Below, in pieces: positions 1 to 10,564 of a DNA stretch of 64,000 bases (its first letter is position 1; each line of letters opens with the position of its first letter). Under the pieces are notes generated by a model. The model ran no database searches and had not been told where the DNA came from. It saw nothing but the letters and a program-made list of their open reading frames with translations. This DNA comes from Pontederia crassipes (Eukaryota > Streptophyta > Magnoliopsida > Commelinales > Pontederiaceae). The position numbers and the translations under genes are program-made. The stretch spans positions 9,377,501 through 9,441,500 of the forward strand of contig CM060196.1 of the NCBI GenBank assembly GCA_030549335.1, read 5' to 3'.

Positions 1-1520
1 CATGATGGATCGGTTTGATGAATCTTCTCATCACTTAAATTCCTACTCGTTTAGACCTGGAGGGAAATTAGATTAATTGGTTGAAACATGGAAATAAGTT
101 GAGAAACACATTTTTTGATCTTAAATCTTATAAGTTGAATGTTTAGGTAGCCAATAAAATATTACTATGATCAAAATATTACAGAAAATTTTATCACACC
201 ACTTATAAGTCTAACTTTAATGGAAGACAGAATTATCTTAAAATTGTATGTATCTGAAAGGTGATGTGTAAATTAATATGCATATGTTCCTCAATGAATT
301 AGTAGAGTGGACTGGAAATTATGCAATAAAATATGTATTTAAAATTAAATTATGAAATTTAGCGTGTTCACTCATTTATTAGTTTAGTTTCTTTGATATT
401 TGAAATCGAGTTAATTGGAAGTCTGTAGAAAGAGTTATGTTCTTGTATTTAAGGCGTTATCATTTTGTCCACCAAAATAATTACCTGACTTATAAATTGT
501 GTATTAAATCAAATATGTTATATAATTATTTGATAATTTAGGGTAAGAAGGATACAGACGTTAGGTTTCATTTACAGTTGGAAAGAAGTTAGGTTTCTTT
601 TACAGTTGGAATCACTTGAAAAGGTTACGTTTAGTTAAAGTAATAAATTCTTCCCCAAGCCCTACTCAGTTTGTCAAAATGAAATGTAGAGCAGATCGTG
701 CTATTAATTGTTAAATTATTGGGCTAGTCTAGAAGGGAATAAATTCTAACTTGATTAAGTCCTCTTTTAAAAAAATGAAAGAAAGAAAATATGAGATATT
801 TATTAATTGATATAAATTATACAATCAATGTTAGTCAATAGCAAAACATAGACGTAATAGAAAATCTACATTGAATACTAATTTTTCTATAAACCAACCC
901 TTAGGAAATAAAGTCTCAAACTTTTAGTGGACAATTATGTTGAAGTCTTCGTTCGTATAAAACTAGAATCATGAGGTTGGATTATCTACAATAAAAGATA
1001 TGAACTTTAGTTCACAAAGTACGCCATCTGCAAGGGTACAAGATGAATTCTTATGATTGACCAATTAATTAAGTTCTAGGGTTGAAGGCATGAAGGGTAT
1101 ACATCATTGTTCATTGTTGTGTCCATGTAAGACATGTTGGCATGTACATTCATAGTATTGATAGGAACATTATAGGATTGGAAGAATAATAAAAGAAAAA
1201 AGGAAAAGTCTTTCGATATCACTCATGTCAAGTAAGTTTATTTCCACTACTCTATATATTCACCTCTTTTTATTCAGTATGACATTGATTGTGATATGTA
1301 TTTAATATATCTTTGGAAAGTTCGTATGAGAAGTATGTTGGAGTGATTGACCAATTGATTGCACATTGAAAAGCATGTGTGAGATGTTATAAACTTCTAT
1401 TGTAAAAGTGCAATTTTGTTTCGCTTAAATGAATGGTGGATATGATTTTATATTATGATAATCTAGATATAATTTTTATATGATGAATTGTATTTGTCTG
1501 CATCTGCATGTATGAGGAGA
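1..1520. other. AT-rich intergenic DNA, no gene seen
   Basis: The stretch is AT-rich with short poly-A/T runs and stop codons in all frames. I see no gene, RNA or clear repeat boundary before the Mutator-like element that begins near 1521. Confidence 0.6.
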
Positions 1521-1941
1521 AATTACATCAAATTTTCTCCAACTTTGACGTTTGCTCAGCGATACCCTCCAACTTTACTTTTAACACGAATGTCTTCCAT
1601 CTTATAATTTATTTCACGGAATGTCCTTCCGACCGAGAATATTCGATTTCCTTTTCTGTGTGCTAATGTGGCAATGCTCTTTCTCCGCCAGAGAAGAGCA
1701 TCAAACGTGGCATCTCCACGCAGACTCCACATCAAAAAATTAATAAAAATATAAATATAATACTTAATTTTTTAAAAAAAAAGAGGAGGGGGTGCCATCC
1801 CTCCCGATCACCGGCGTGGAGGCGAAAGGCCCCTTGACCTTGCCAGCAAGCATCACAACTTCCCATGCGTTGACGAGGAGAAGGGGGTGGGGTTGTCGCC
1901 CTCCCTTACCGCCGACGAGTGAGTTCATAGAGGGGGGCGAG

Positions 1942-1968
1942 CCCCCCCCCCCCCCCCCCCCCCCCCCC
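1942..1968. repeat. Poly-C tract (27 C)
   Basis: There is an uninterrupted run of 27 cytosines inside the MULE. Such runs are prone to replication slippage and assembly error, so the exact length is unreliable. Confidence 0.9.
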
Positions 1969-2116
1969 TCAATGGTCAGAAGAAGGGGGCGGGTCTCCCC
2001 CACCCACCCACATGCCAGCGAGGAGAAGGGGTGGTGGAAGGCTCCCCCTCCCTTTTATGACCTTGTCGACGAGCGAGGTTGTAGAGGGGGTGGGGGCGGC
2101 GAGAAGCTGCCCCTGC

Positions 2117-3521
2117 TAGGGGTGGCACCCGACCCTGTTCGGGGCAGGGGACACCACCCCAGCCCCGACGACCCGCCCCAGACCCCACCCCGAATCCCCA
2201 GTCCAAGGAAAATTTTATCCCCCGTCCCGATCTCCGCAGGGCCCTGAATCCTCGCGGGGATCCGATTCTTCAAATTTTTTATTAAATAATGTGAAAAAAT
2301 TAGAAAATAACCAACTATTATAAAGTATTCATGCACACAATTATAAATATATCACTATTATAAATTCTATAACATAAAATTCAAATTTTGAGACAAATTC
2401 TATCACAACATAATTTTCAAATTCTACCACGACACACATTTTAATTTTGATACAAGTTTCATAACATAAAATTTAAATTACAACACCAAATATTTTAACA
2501 ACATTTGTAAAAGATCAATAAGAGAACACTCATCATTTTTCTTCATTTCATCCTTCACCCATTTTCATCTATTTCTGCATAAACATTTAAATTAATTAAA
2601 ATGTGAGTAATTAAAAAAATTACAAAAAAATATCACAATTAAAAAAAAACGTGCCTCTGCGCATAGTGCGCAGAGGTGATCACCTTTGCACATTCACCTC
2701 TGCGCACAGCGTGCATTGTGCGCAGAGGCGAATCGCCTCACTGCGCTGCCCTCATCGACGGTGAGCCCCTTTCAGCCGCCGCCCGTTTCGACTGTGACAA
2801 CCACAAAGACGACGAGCCCTTTCGGCCGCCGCCCCTTTCGCCCACGACGACCACGATTTCGGCCGCTGCCCCATTTGGCCGCCGACAACCATGATGACAA
2901 CGAGCCCCTTTCGACTGCCGCCCCTTTCACCCACGATGACCATGATGTCGTCGCCCCTTTCGCCCACGATGACCACGATGATGACGAGCCCCTTTCGGCC
3001 GCCGTCCCTTTCGCCCACGACGACTACGATGACCATGATGACCACGACGACCACGATGACAATGAGCCCCTTTCGGCCGCCGCCCCCTTCGCCCACGATG
3101 ACACGCCCCTTTCGGATCGATCGGATCAACGACGACCGGACTGACGCACCGGGATCGATGATGCCCTCGACCGCTCGATGACAACCGGATCGACGACGAT
3201 GCCCTCGATGAAGACACGCCCTCGACGAGGACGACGACCTGCCCTCGACGACGATGATGACTCGCCCTCGATGACAAAGATGGCACTGCCATCGACGAAG
3301 ACGATGACATGCCCTCGATGACGACGCCGCTTGGACTCAACGCGGCCGGCCGTGGCGGAGAGGTGAGGGATAAGGATAAAGAAAGAGTTGAAAATGAATA
3401 CCTTGTGAAGATGGAATCCGATTCATCGCCGGAGACGACATTGATGACCGATGAAAGGAAGCTGGCGATCGGTGGCTGGCGGCTAGGCGAGTGGAGGGGA
3501 CGGGGAATATTGCCACCCCTA
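2117..3521. mobile_element. hAT-type element nested in the MULE
   Basis: The left end reads TAGGGGTGGCACCC and the right end reads ATTGCCACCCCTA, its inverse over about 12 bp. The flanking 8-mers are GCCCCTGC (2109-2116) and GCGCCTGC (3522-3529), which match at 7 of 8 positions. An 8-bp duplication and TAGGGGTGGCA ends fit the hAT superfamily. The interior shows no transposase. It holds an AT-rich part (2270-2650) and a GC-rich minisatellite (2757-3110). It is probably a non-autonomous copy. Confidence 0.75.
2757..3110. repeat. GC-rich minisatellite, unit about 50 bp
   Basis: The array repeats GAGCCCCTTTCGGCCGCC followed by CCCTTTCGCCCACGA and a GACCACGATGAT-like spacer, about six times with changes. 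The open frames on both strands here (His/Asp-rich, Pro/Arg-rich) are by-products of the repeat. It lies inside the nested hAT element. Confidence 0.8.
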
Positions 3522-3782
3522 GCGCCTGCCACCTTAGCTCCTAATTTCACATCCTTTTCCTCTGCCTCGGAACAGAAAGCTATGCCTGCCACCTCAGCTT
3601 TGAGGAAGCGCACCCCCTCCATCACAGAGGCCGTCGTCTCGCGCCTATGCTTGGTCGTGATGGTCGTGCTCCCTGGCCATCGCAACCGACCACCGAGCCT
3701 CGGCTCCCACATCATCAGCACGCTCTTCGGCCACCGACGAGGTCACGGCCAGCTGGTCTTCCAGGGGGACGCGTGATTGCCC

Positions 3783-4001
3783 TTCGTCGTCCTCATCGAG
3801 CTCGCTCTGGTGAGCGAGATGTTGTTCAACTTGGTGCGGATCGTGATGGAGTGCGAGCGCAAGACATACGACAGGGGGAAGCGAGCCGCCGCGAGATTGG
3901 TGGAGGAGCCCCTTTGGCGGGCCTACTGTATTGGCTAGAAGTGCGGCTATGCGGTGCGGCGGAAGTGTGGCCCGACCGACTGGAAGGTTCTTCGGCGTTG
4001 A
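3783..4001 (+). pseudogene. Possible captured host-gene fragment inside the MULE
   Basis: Frame 3783-3935 reads as a gene-like peptide: a hydrophobic start (FVVLIELALVSEMLFNLVRI), then a charged stretch including ECERKTYDRGKRAA and EEPLWRAYC. A TAG stop at 3936-3938 interrupts it. The same frame continues as KCGYAVRRKCGPTDWKVL up to a TGA near 3999. Unlike the surrounding low-complexity frames, the residue composition is that of an ordinary protein, with Trp, Cys, Tyr and hydrophobic clusters. I do not recognise the family with certainty. The reading is that a piece of a host gene was captured by the MULE and has since acquired a stop. That is inference from composition only. Confidence 0.4.
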
Positions 4002-4323
4002 GGAGATCTCATCCCTTGCCGGCGAGGACATCGGAGAGAGAAGAGAGGTATTTTTTTATTTTTTACTATTATATTATTATTATTTATATTTTTATTAATT
4101 TAATGACGTGTGGCGATGCCACGTCGGATGTTCTCGAGCATGGCGGAGAGAAAGCATCATCATTTCAGCGGACCGATCAAAAAATTAGGTATTGCTGGTC
4201 AGAAGGATATTCCGTGAAAGAAATTATAAGATAAAGGATATTTGTGTTACAAAGTGAAGTTGGATGGTATCACTGAGCAAACGTCAAAGTTGAAGGGCGT
4301 CTAGTATAATTTTTTTGTATGCA

Positions 4324-4600
4324 TGATAGTTGAAGCTAAGTGCTATATCGCTGATCACGATGCGAGCCACCTCTAGAGTTCAATACATCATTGTGTTACT
4401 TATAAATGAGATGTCATAGACTGGAGCTAAGTGCTACATCGTGAGAAATCATGGTGCGAGCCACCTCTAGAATTCGTAGGGGCCATTTCTAAACTCTACC
4501 TATCGTTATATGATATGTTCTATGAAAGGGATGAGATCAAATGGAGCTAAGTGCTACATCACTATCACGATGAGAGCTACCTCTAAAGTGCACGTACCGA
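4324..4600. repeat. Three degenerate tandem repeats of about 100 bp
   Basis: GAGCTAAGTGCTACATC (or close variants), followed within about 25 bp by CACGATGCGAGCCACCTCTA, occurs three times, near 4333, 4433 and 4541. The order is conserved and spacing is about 100 bp. No coding frame spans it. The source element is not recognised. Confidence 0.8.
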
Positions 4601-5129
4601 CCATTGGCAAGTTGGTGATTTGTGCATTCATATGAGAGTGTTGCATTCTCATTCATATGTCCAATATGTTTAAGTAATAGTGATTACAAATTGAGAGTGA
4701 TGCTTTTGATTAGAATGTTGTATATGTAATTATCAAATGTATGAAGATACTTATTTATTATTATGATTATTGCCTGTATTTTTATGTCTCTCCGAATTAA
4801 ATAGTTGAAAATAAATAGGCTATGAGTTATTAACTTATTAAGCTATTTTGCTCATAATGTTATTTCTAATTTTTTTTAAATCAGTATAGCTTTTTGGATC
4901 ATGGAAGCTCATAATATTAGGAGGGATTAACTATTTTGATGTAAAGGTAATGAAGGGAGTTGTTACTCTCGTGTCTTTTTGTTGGGATGTTGATAGAGTT
5001 TGTAATGTATAATATGTATGTATTTATTTTGTAACTTGTAAGAAGGCAATGTCACTTTGTTAAATGTAAAGCTTAAGAAAGTTGGCTTGTTCATATCATC
5101 ACATAATGTGTAAATTGTTTAGTGCTATA
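4601..5129. other. AT-rich intergenic DNA
   Basis: I see no gene or bounded repeat between the tandem repeats and the CACTA derivative. Confidence 0.55.
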
Positions 5130-6073
5130 CACTGTAAGAAAAATGGTTTTTTCTGATAGTTTCGCCCGTCGAAATATCGAGAGAAACCGTCGAAAACGGC
5201 CATTCCCGACAGATTTACCGACGTTCGGTTCTGTCAAAAAATAGGGCGTCGCAAAACAATTTCGACGATTCGAAAAAATCCATCGAAAATTTTGATGGTT
5301 GTAACCGTCGCAAAATTCCGACGGCCGCAACCATCGAAACATTTCAGCGGCCACAACCGTCGAAATATTTCGGCAGCCGCAACAGTCAAAATATTCCGAC
5401 GGCCGCAACCGTCGAAACATTTCGGCGGTCGCCATCATCAAAAGTTTCGACGGTCGCAACCGTCGCAATAATTTTTTATAATATAAAAAAATTATCCGCT
5501 GCCAGGCACGCGGACATATTGGACACTTGGTGCCGCAGCCAGTTCCGACCACCAGGGGGCCAATCCGGCCTCCAAGGACCGATCCAGCCGCTCACGGTCG
5601 ATCCGATCGCCCGCGGCCAGATCCGATCGCCAGGGGGTCGATCCTGCTGCCAGGCGGTCGATCTAGCCACAAGGGAGCCGATCCTACTGCCAGGTCCCTG
5701 ATGGGAGAGGGAGATCGAGAGAAGGAGATCTGGCCGGAGGCGGAGCCGGAGTTGGAGATCGAGTGAGCCGGAGGATGACGGAGCTAGAGAGAGAGAGAGA
5801 GAAAGAGAAGGTCATCGGCGGGTCGTCATTCGGGAGGTCGTCGCACTGGTAAGATAGGAGAGGGAGAGAAATAGGAGAGAGAGGGAAAGAGGTAGAGAGA
5901 GGAGAGAGGGAGAAGGTGAACATTAATATTAGGCATTAGGCATTAATATTTTGTTATCGATACTAGCGACAGGCATTAGGCATTTTAAAAGGATTTTTCT
6001 CATCTTTGCAATTGTGGTAGAATGTTAGCCCGTCGAGAATTGTCCGTAAAAAATGCATAGTTTTCTTATAGTA
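5130..6073. mobile_element. Non-autonomous, decayed CACTA element
   Basis: The left end CACTGTAAGAAAAATGG resembles the CACTACAAGAAAAA end of the intact element at 52389. The right end TTTTCTTATAGTA resembles its inverse with point changes. Left-subterminal DNA (5160-5470) is filled with diverged CCGTCGAAA / CGACGGT motifs. This is followed by a GC-rich block (5530-5700) repeating GATCCGATCGCC / GATCCAGCCGC, then purine-rich DNA (5700-5920). No transposase is present. Flanking triplets do not match, so the target duplication is lost or the ends have drifted. Confidence 0.7.
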
Positions 6074-6541
6074 AACATTAATATTGATATATTAAAAAAC
6101 TAAAATCTAATTTTGCTTAAATGAAGCCAATATTTTGACTTTATAAATTTAGGGATATCAGAATAACAATTGAATAATCACTTCATCGATCAGAGTAAAA
6201 TCTAACATAAATAAAAAAGTCAATACCTAAATTTCTAACCTAACATAGTTTATATTAATATGAGAAGCCGGCATTATTATTCCATAACTTCTTCGCAAAA
6301 AAAGATGTATTTGTAATTTTAAAGAAAAGTCTCAATAAACCTGTGTAAGTATGTCGAGAAAGCTGGGTTTCACTTTCCACGGCATTTCTTTTCATTATAA
6401 TTTATTATATTCATGCTAGTTATTATCAAAACTAAGATCGATATAAAATAGTTTTTTTTTAAAGGGAAAGATAGTCATGAGGTCAACCATGGGTGATAAA
6501 TTGAACCAATCATGCGGTGAATAATTGAATCGACATATTAA

Positions 6542-7118
6542 TTCTGATTGTATTTGGTTGGAGTGGAATTTGATAATGAGAAATAATGTGGTTGGTGTGA
6601 TATGAAAAAGTAAATGTGATGGATGAATTATTTGTAGATTTTGAATTAAAAATAATTATTATAATTATAAAGTATAATTTTATTATTATTAAATAAATCA
6701 AAAGTATTAATTTAAAATTTATGGGAAAAATTTTGTTAAAAATATATTATTTAAATATAAAAAATCAATTTTAAATTAATTATATTTAATGAAAGATTAA
6801 TTTTTTAATGAAATAATAAGTAATAAATAATATTATAGTAATCCCTTATTAAAATCATTTTATGTTTATTAAATAATTTATTTTATGAAAGATATGATGT
6901 GAGAGAAAAGAAAAAGAAAATGAATTTAAAAAAAGCAAACCGTCGCATAAAAAAAAGCCAACAACTCTTGGTTCCACCGAGAGGTAGAACCAGGGTCATA
7001 TGTCCCCAGTTCCACCCCTTTTGTTCCCACTTCAAAACTCGATTTCGAGGGGAAGTGTTTGGCGGAATTGGGCGAAACAAGGGCACAGTTCCGCCCCGAT
7101 TCCGCAAACAAACGTTGC
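6542..7118. repeat. MITE-like dispersed repeat, copy 1
   Basis: It aligns over its length with 23728-24302. Shared landmarks in order are TTTGGTT near the start, GGTTGGTGTGAT, TGAATTAAAAATGATTATTA-like DNA, ATGGGAAAAATTTTGTTAAA, GAAAAGAAAAA and a GC-richer tail with GGTTCCACC / GGTGGAACC. It starts with TTTGGTTGGA and ends with CAAACAAACG, which suggests short inverted ends. No coding sequence. The superfamily cannot be assigned because no target duplication is clear. Confidence 0.6.
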
Positions 7119-8440
7119 CTAAGAGTCTAAGTGGAAATGGCATCATGATGAGTGTAGGGCTACATGGTGTAAGTGCATCAAGTGAAATATAAAACATATG
7201 AAACGAGAGGAATGGTCTCAAACAAGTTTTAAAAACCCTCGGCCTTCACAAATTCGTAAGTGTGCAAATAGTGTAGTGCCCCGATGTATTGTATCCTCAA
7301 ATATTTGAAAGTCTAGAACTAGCCTTACAAACTAGTTATTAGTTCATATAAAATAAAAATACAGTAAAATGAAATTTGATTTAACTAGATAGATGAGTAT
7401 TAACATGACTAAAATGAATTGGTAGCATAATATATGAAAGATGTCTAGATTCTAACAAGAAATGTGAATGCAAATATTTTTGGTATTTTAGTTTAAGGAC
7501 AAGAAAAGAATTATGCAGAAATTAAAAAGATTCAAAGTAGTGGGAAAATAGTTTCATGAGAATGGAAGATTCTTTATAGTCCTTGTATGAGATGATTGCT
7601 AAAATCTATAAAGGATTCAATTCATGGGTTATATTAATATCGAAAATGACATACTCCCACGTGAATAAGTTAAAGACTTTAAACACAACCTCTTAATTAG
7701 TGTCCTGAACAACAATATAACTTCTCGGTATTCATTCTAACTCACTGTTCATAAGACTTCGACTATCGACATTTATACTCATTCTTGAACTCTTAATAAT
7801 CCACAAATATAAAAAGTAATAGCTAGTTGCTACTTCTCATTCACAACTCAACATAAAAAAACCTCTCAGTTTCACAATATAACACATTAATTATATTATC
7901 ACTCATCTATTAGACAACATCATCATGAGGTCAATTCTGATTCTGTAATCACAGAAGTGAGAAGAGACCGACTCTTCTCAAATTATAGTCATCAAGAGAA
8001 GACGACAACACTAGCAATTCCATAAAAATCATTACTAAATTCAACCATCATCTCAGCATTATCATTCAAAGTCTATCATAGAATCATATTAAAAGCTTAA
8101 CGAAAAGAACTAATATTGCATATGAAATAAGATTCAACACCATCACAAAACTAGCTCTAAATCCCAACCATTCCCAGAAAACAAGGGGAATTAGCCACAC
8201 ATGACTAGATTTAACATCACACAAAAATATAAACAAGAGTTTTCCATAGGCATTACAAGATTAAAATAAGAATAAATGCAAAATGAGAAAAAATTTATCA
8301 CCCAAAAGAAATATTTTTTTCTTCAGATTTTTTTTTACATTTTAGAAGCATTTATCAACCTCTTTTTTCACTTAATTTATTTTAAAACCTTTCTAAAATA
8401 ACTAATTGAAATGTTAATAAATAAAAACAAAACACTGAAT
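7119..8440. other. AT-rich intergenic DNA, no gene seen
   Basis: No open frame of note, no splice-linked exons and no obvious repeat. The last part grades into laccase upstream-like sequence. Confidence 0.55.
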
Positions 8441-8657
8441 ATCGCCTATTCTTTCTGTTTTTTTCAATAGTTTTCTTCATCTATACTCGTGCATTCCATT
8501 ATGAATCATTCAACATCAAATGTACAAAACACTGAAAGCAAAAATATAATTCGTATATTGACCGATTGAAGAGAAAATTAATTAAGGGCATATGATTAGA
8601 GCTGACTTCTAGATATTCGTCAAACTCTTGCTGGCAAATTGTATAGATAATGAATAG
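8441..8657 (+). promoter_or_regulatory. Orphan laccase upstream region, fragment A
   Basis: This aligns with the upstream region of the first laccase gene (about 15781-15973). Shared stretches include CATATGATTAGAGCTGAC, CTAGATATTCGTCAAACTC, TTGCTGGCAA and TTGTATAGATAA. It stops abruptly at 8658, where a CACTACTAGAAAAA transposon end begins. No laccase coding sequence follows. It is either the remnant of a third laccase unit or of a repeat that also makes up the laccase promoters. Confidence 0.6.
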
Positions 8658-8895
8658 CACTACTAGAAAAACGCGAATTATCGACGGTCCGAATCATCGG
8701 TAATCAGCCCGACGGTTCTGGCCGTCGGAACAGTCCCCGGCGATTTGACCCGTCGAAATTTTTCGATGATTGCAATCGTCGAAAAAGTCCCCGGCGGTTC
8801 GAACCGTCGATATTTCCGACGGTTGCAACCGCCGAAAAAGGCCGACGGTCCGAACCGTCGATATTTCTAACGGTTGCAACCGCCGAAGAAGGCCC
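8658..8895. mobile_element. CACTA terminal fragment (about 240 bp)
   Basis: It begins CACTACTAGAAAAACGCG and is followed by about eight CGACGGT / CCGTCGA motifs, mostly as facing pairs with pyrimidine/purine variation. No matching 3' end is seen before sequence resembling the second laccase upstream region resumes near 8900. It is a truncated or internally deleted copy of the family seen intact at 52389-61835. Confidence 0.65.
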
Positions 8896-8899
8896 TCTT

Positions 8900-10115
8900 C
8901 AATCTTCACACAATTATAACATCAATTGTCTTTTTTCTCTTCTAAGTTCCCTTTTTCATCATTTTAGTTTTTTTTTCTTTTATGCTCTTTCATTCCATCT
9001 TCAATCTTGAAAGCTCCAATGTGCGTAGAAAATAATAAAAGCAAAAATATAACTGATATAATGACCATGGAGAACAATCAATTGGAGCTGACCTCTGGGC
9101 CTTCGTCGGAACCTTAACTAGATATTTATCAGTAATACAAATACATGATAACTGGGAATATTTCGCGGAACATCGCGAAATGTTCCCAAACACCTTAGGT
9201 GATGAGAACAAAAAATATTTTTTTCATGTGAGTTTGACGAGAACATTTTATGAAATGTTCTCGTCAAATGTTTTTGCCGGCAAGAATTTTGAAAGCAAGA
9301 ACATTTCTTTTTTTTTTTTCAACTGTCCCACCACATTTTGACTTTTTTAATTTCATTTTTTTTAATTATTTTATAATGTGTGCATATATAATATAGAATA
9401 AATTAATACATTATTATAACATAATTTAGGGATATCATAACATAATTTATTAAATGTTATTAATTAAAAATTATAAAATAATTAGCTCTAATAATTAATA
9501 AATATTTTATTAATTAAACTATTCAATTATTTTTTGAAAAATTTTTATTATATTTAGATCTTAAAATATATGTAAATTATAATATTAATAATATTTAAAA
9601 GATTTAATCAAAATAAATAAAAATAATATTAATAATATAATGATTTACATAAATTATAATATTAATAACATATTCTTATTTACTATAATTTTATACATCA
9701 TAAAATAACAAATTATATTCTTAGTTCTCCTTTTTTATTCAAACACTCACTAAAATTTATTCATCACATTAACTTTTTAAATCATCATCATTATATTTTT
9801 TCATCCAAACATTAATTCAAATTTTTTTATCAAATTAATTAATTCTCGAAAACTAACGTTCTAATAATATTTTCGTACCAAAAACACAGCTAAAGAAAAT
9901 ACATGATAACTTTGTTCAAATCTGAGTATATCATGAATAAAATCTTGTATGCACATCCGTGTGCATGTGCCTACGTACGGGAGTAGATTTCTGACATCGG
10001 AATCATGTTGACCCATTAATGATTGATATAGACAATGCAACGTGCCATTTGAAATATTGTACCTAAAGAACTTTTCTCGGCGCGGACATTAAATAAAATG
10101 CCTATGTTAAAAAAA
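8900..10115 (+). promoter_or_regulatory. Orphan laccase upstream region, fragment B, split by an insertion
   Basis: Positions 8900-9153 and 9897-10115 together align with the upstream region of the intact laccase gene (about 25471-25925). Shared landmarks are AAGCTCCAATGTGCGTAGAA, GAACAAT.AATT.GAGCTGACC, CAAATCTGAGTATATCATG, CCGTGTGCAT, CCCATTAAT and CGCGG..ATTAAATAAA. The copy ends before the TATA box and no laccase exon follows. An insertion with a 15-bp direct repeat separates the halves (9154-9896). Confidence 0.6.
9154..9896. mobile_element. 743-bp insertion with hairpins, flanked by a 15-bp direct repeat
   Basis: AAATACATGATAACT occurs at 9139-9153 and again at 9897-9911, and the DNA between is absent from the related laccase upstream region near 25700. 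The insert opens with an inverted repeat (GGGAATATTTCGCG / CGCGAAATGTTCCC) and holds a second, nearly perfect hairpin at about 9223-9260 (TTTGACGAGAACATTT / AAATGTTCTCGTCAAA). The rest is AT-rich. There is no coding region. The class is unclear. Part of the 15-bp repeat may be target duplication and part chance. Confidence 0.55.
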
Positions 10116-10559
10116 ATGGACCCTTATTAGGTCCTAATCTAGTTTGGATATTCATTTGAGAAGCATGAATTGTTAATCCACAACTTTTAATAAAAAAATG
10201 TCTCACGGTATTCTCCGTTTATTTTTGAAATCAGACATGATTTTATTGTGTTTGTTACTCATTAAAGAACAATATCAATGGATAAAAAAGTCCACCAAAT
10301 AATAGTTCTTATTTCTTAATTAACTAATCTTCAACCAAACACCCTCTTACATATGTATTATGGTATTGTTATTATTACACGACTGAGTTTGTCGTTTGTT
10401 CGGCATTTTTTTTTCCTGTTTCGTGTGTGTGCCAGAATTAATAAACTTCCAACATTTTCGGTTGGTAGAGTACTACATTAGTAAAACCAACGAGTCTTTA
10501 TATAACATCTCCAAAATCGTCTCTCTTGTCACGTAGACAGTTAAGTTGATCTCAAAAAC
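10116..10559. other. AT-rich spacer with a possible short MITE
   Basis: DNA between about 10143 (AGTTTGGATATTC) and 10345 (AACCAAACACCC) may be a short inverted-end element, but the ends match weakly. No gene is seen. Confidence 0.35.
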
Positions 10560-10564
10560 ACTAC

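Larger units (their letters stand above)
1521..4313. mobile_element. Mutator-like (MULE) element with long TIRs and GC-rich interior, Pack-MULE-like
   Basis: About 230 bp at 1521-1760 is repeated in inverted orientation at 4080-4313. Both arms carry CAACTTTGACGTTTGCTCAG (T in place of the last C on one arm), followed by matching blocks such as CTTATAATTT, TTTCACGGAAT and AATTAATAAAAATATAAATA. Arms are visibly diverged, with rough identity three quarters. Long TIRs around a GC-rich, transposase-free interior are typical of non-autonomous MULEs that carry host DNA. The target duplication is not clean: TGTATGAGG before and TGTATGCAT after are only a partial match. A hAT element is nested inside (2117-3521). 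The long open frames in the interior come from GC-rich low-complexity DNA and I do not call them genes. Confidence 0.75.

Noticed and set aside
2676..3776. Long overlapping frames on both strands, up to 264 codons
   Set aside because: They cover the GC-rich minisatellite inside the nested hAT element and have no recognisable domain or splice structure.
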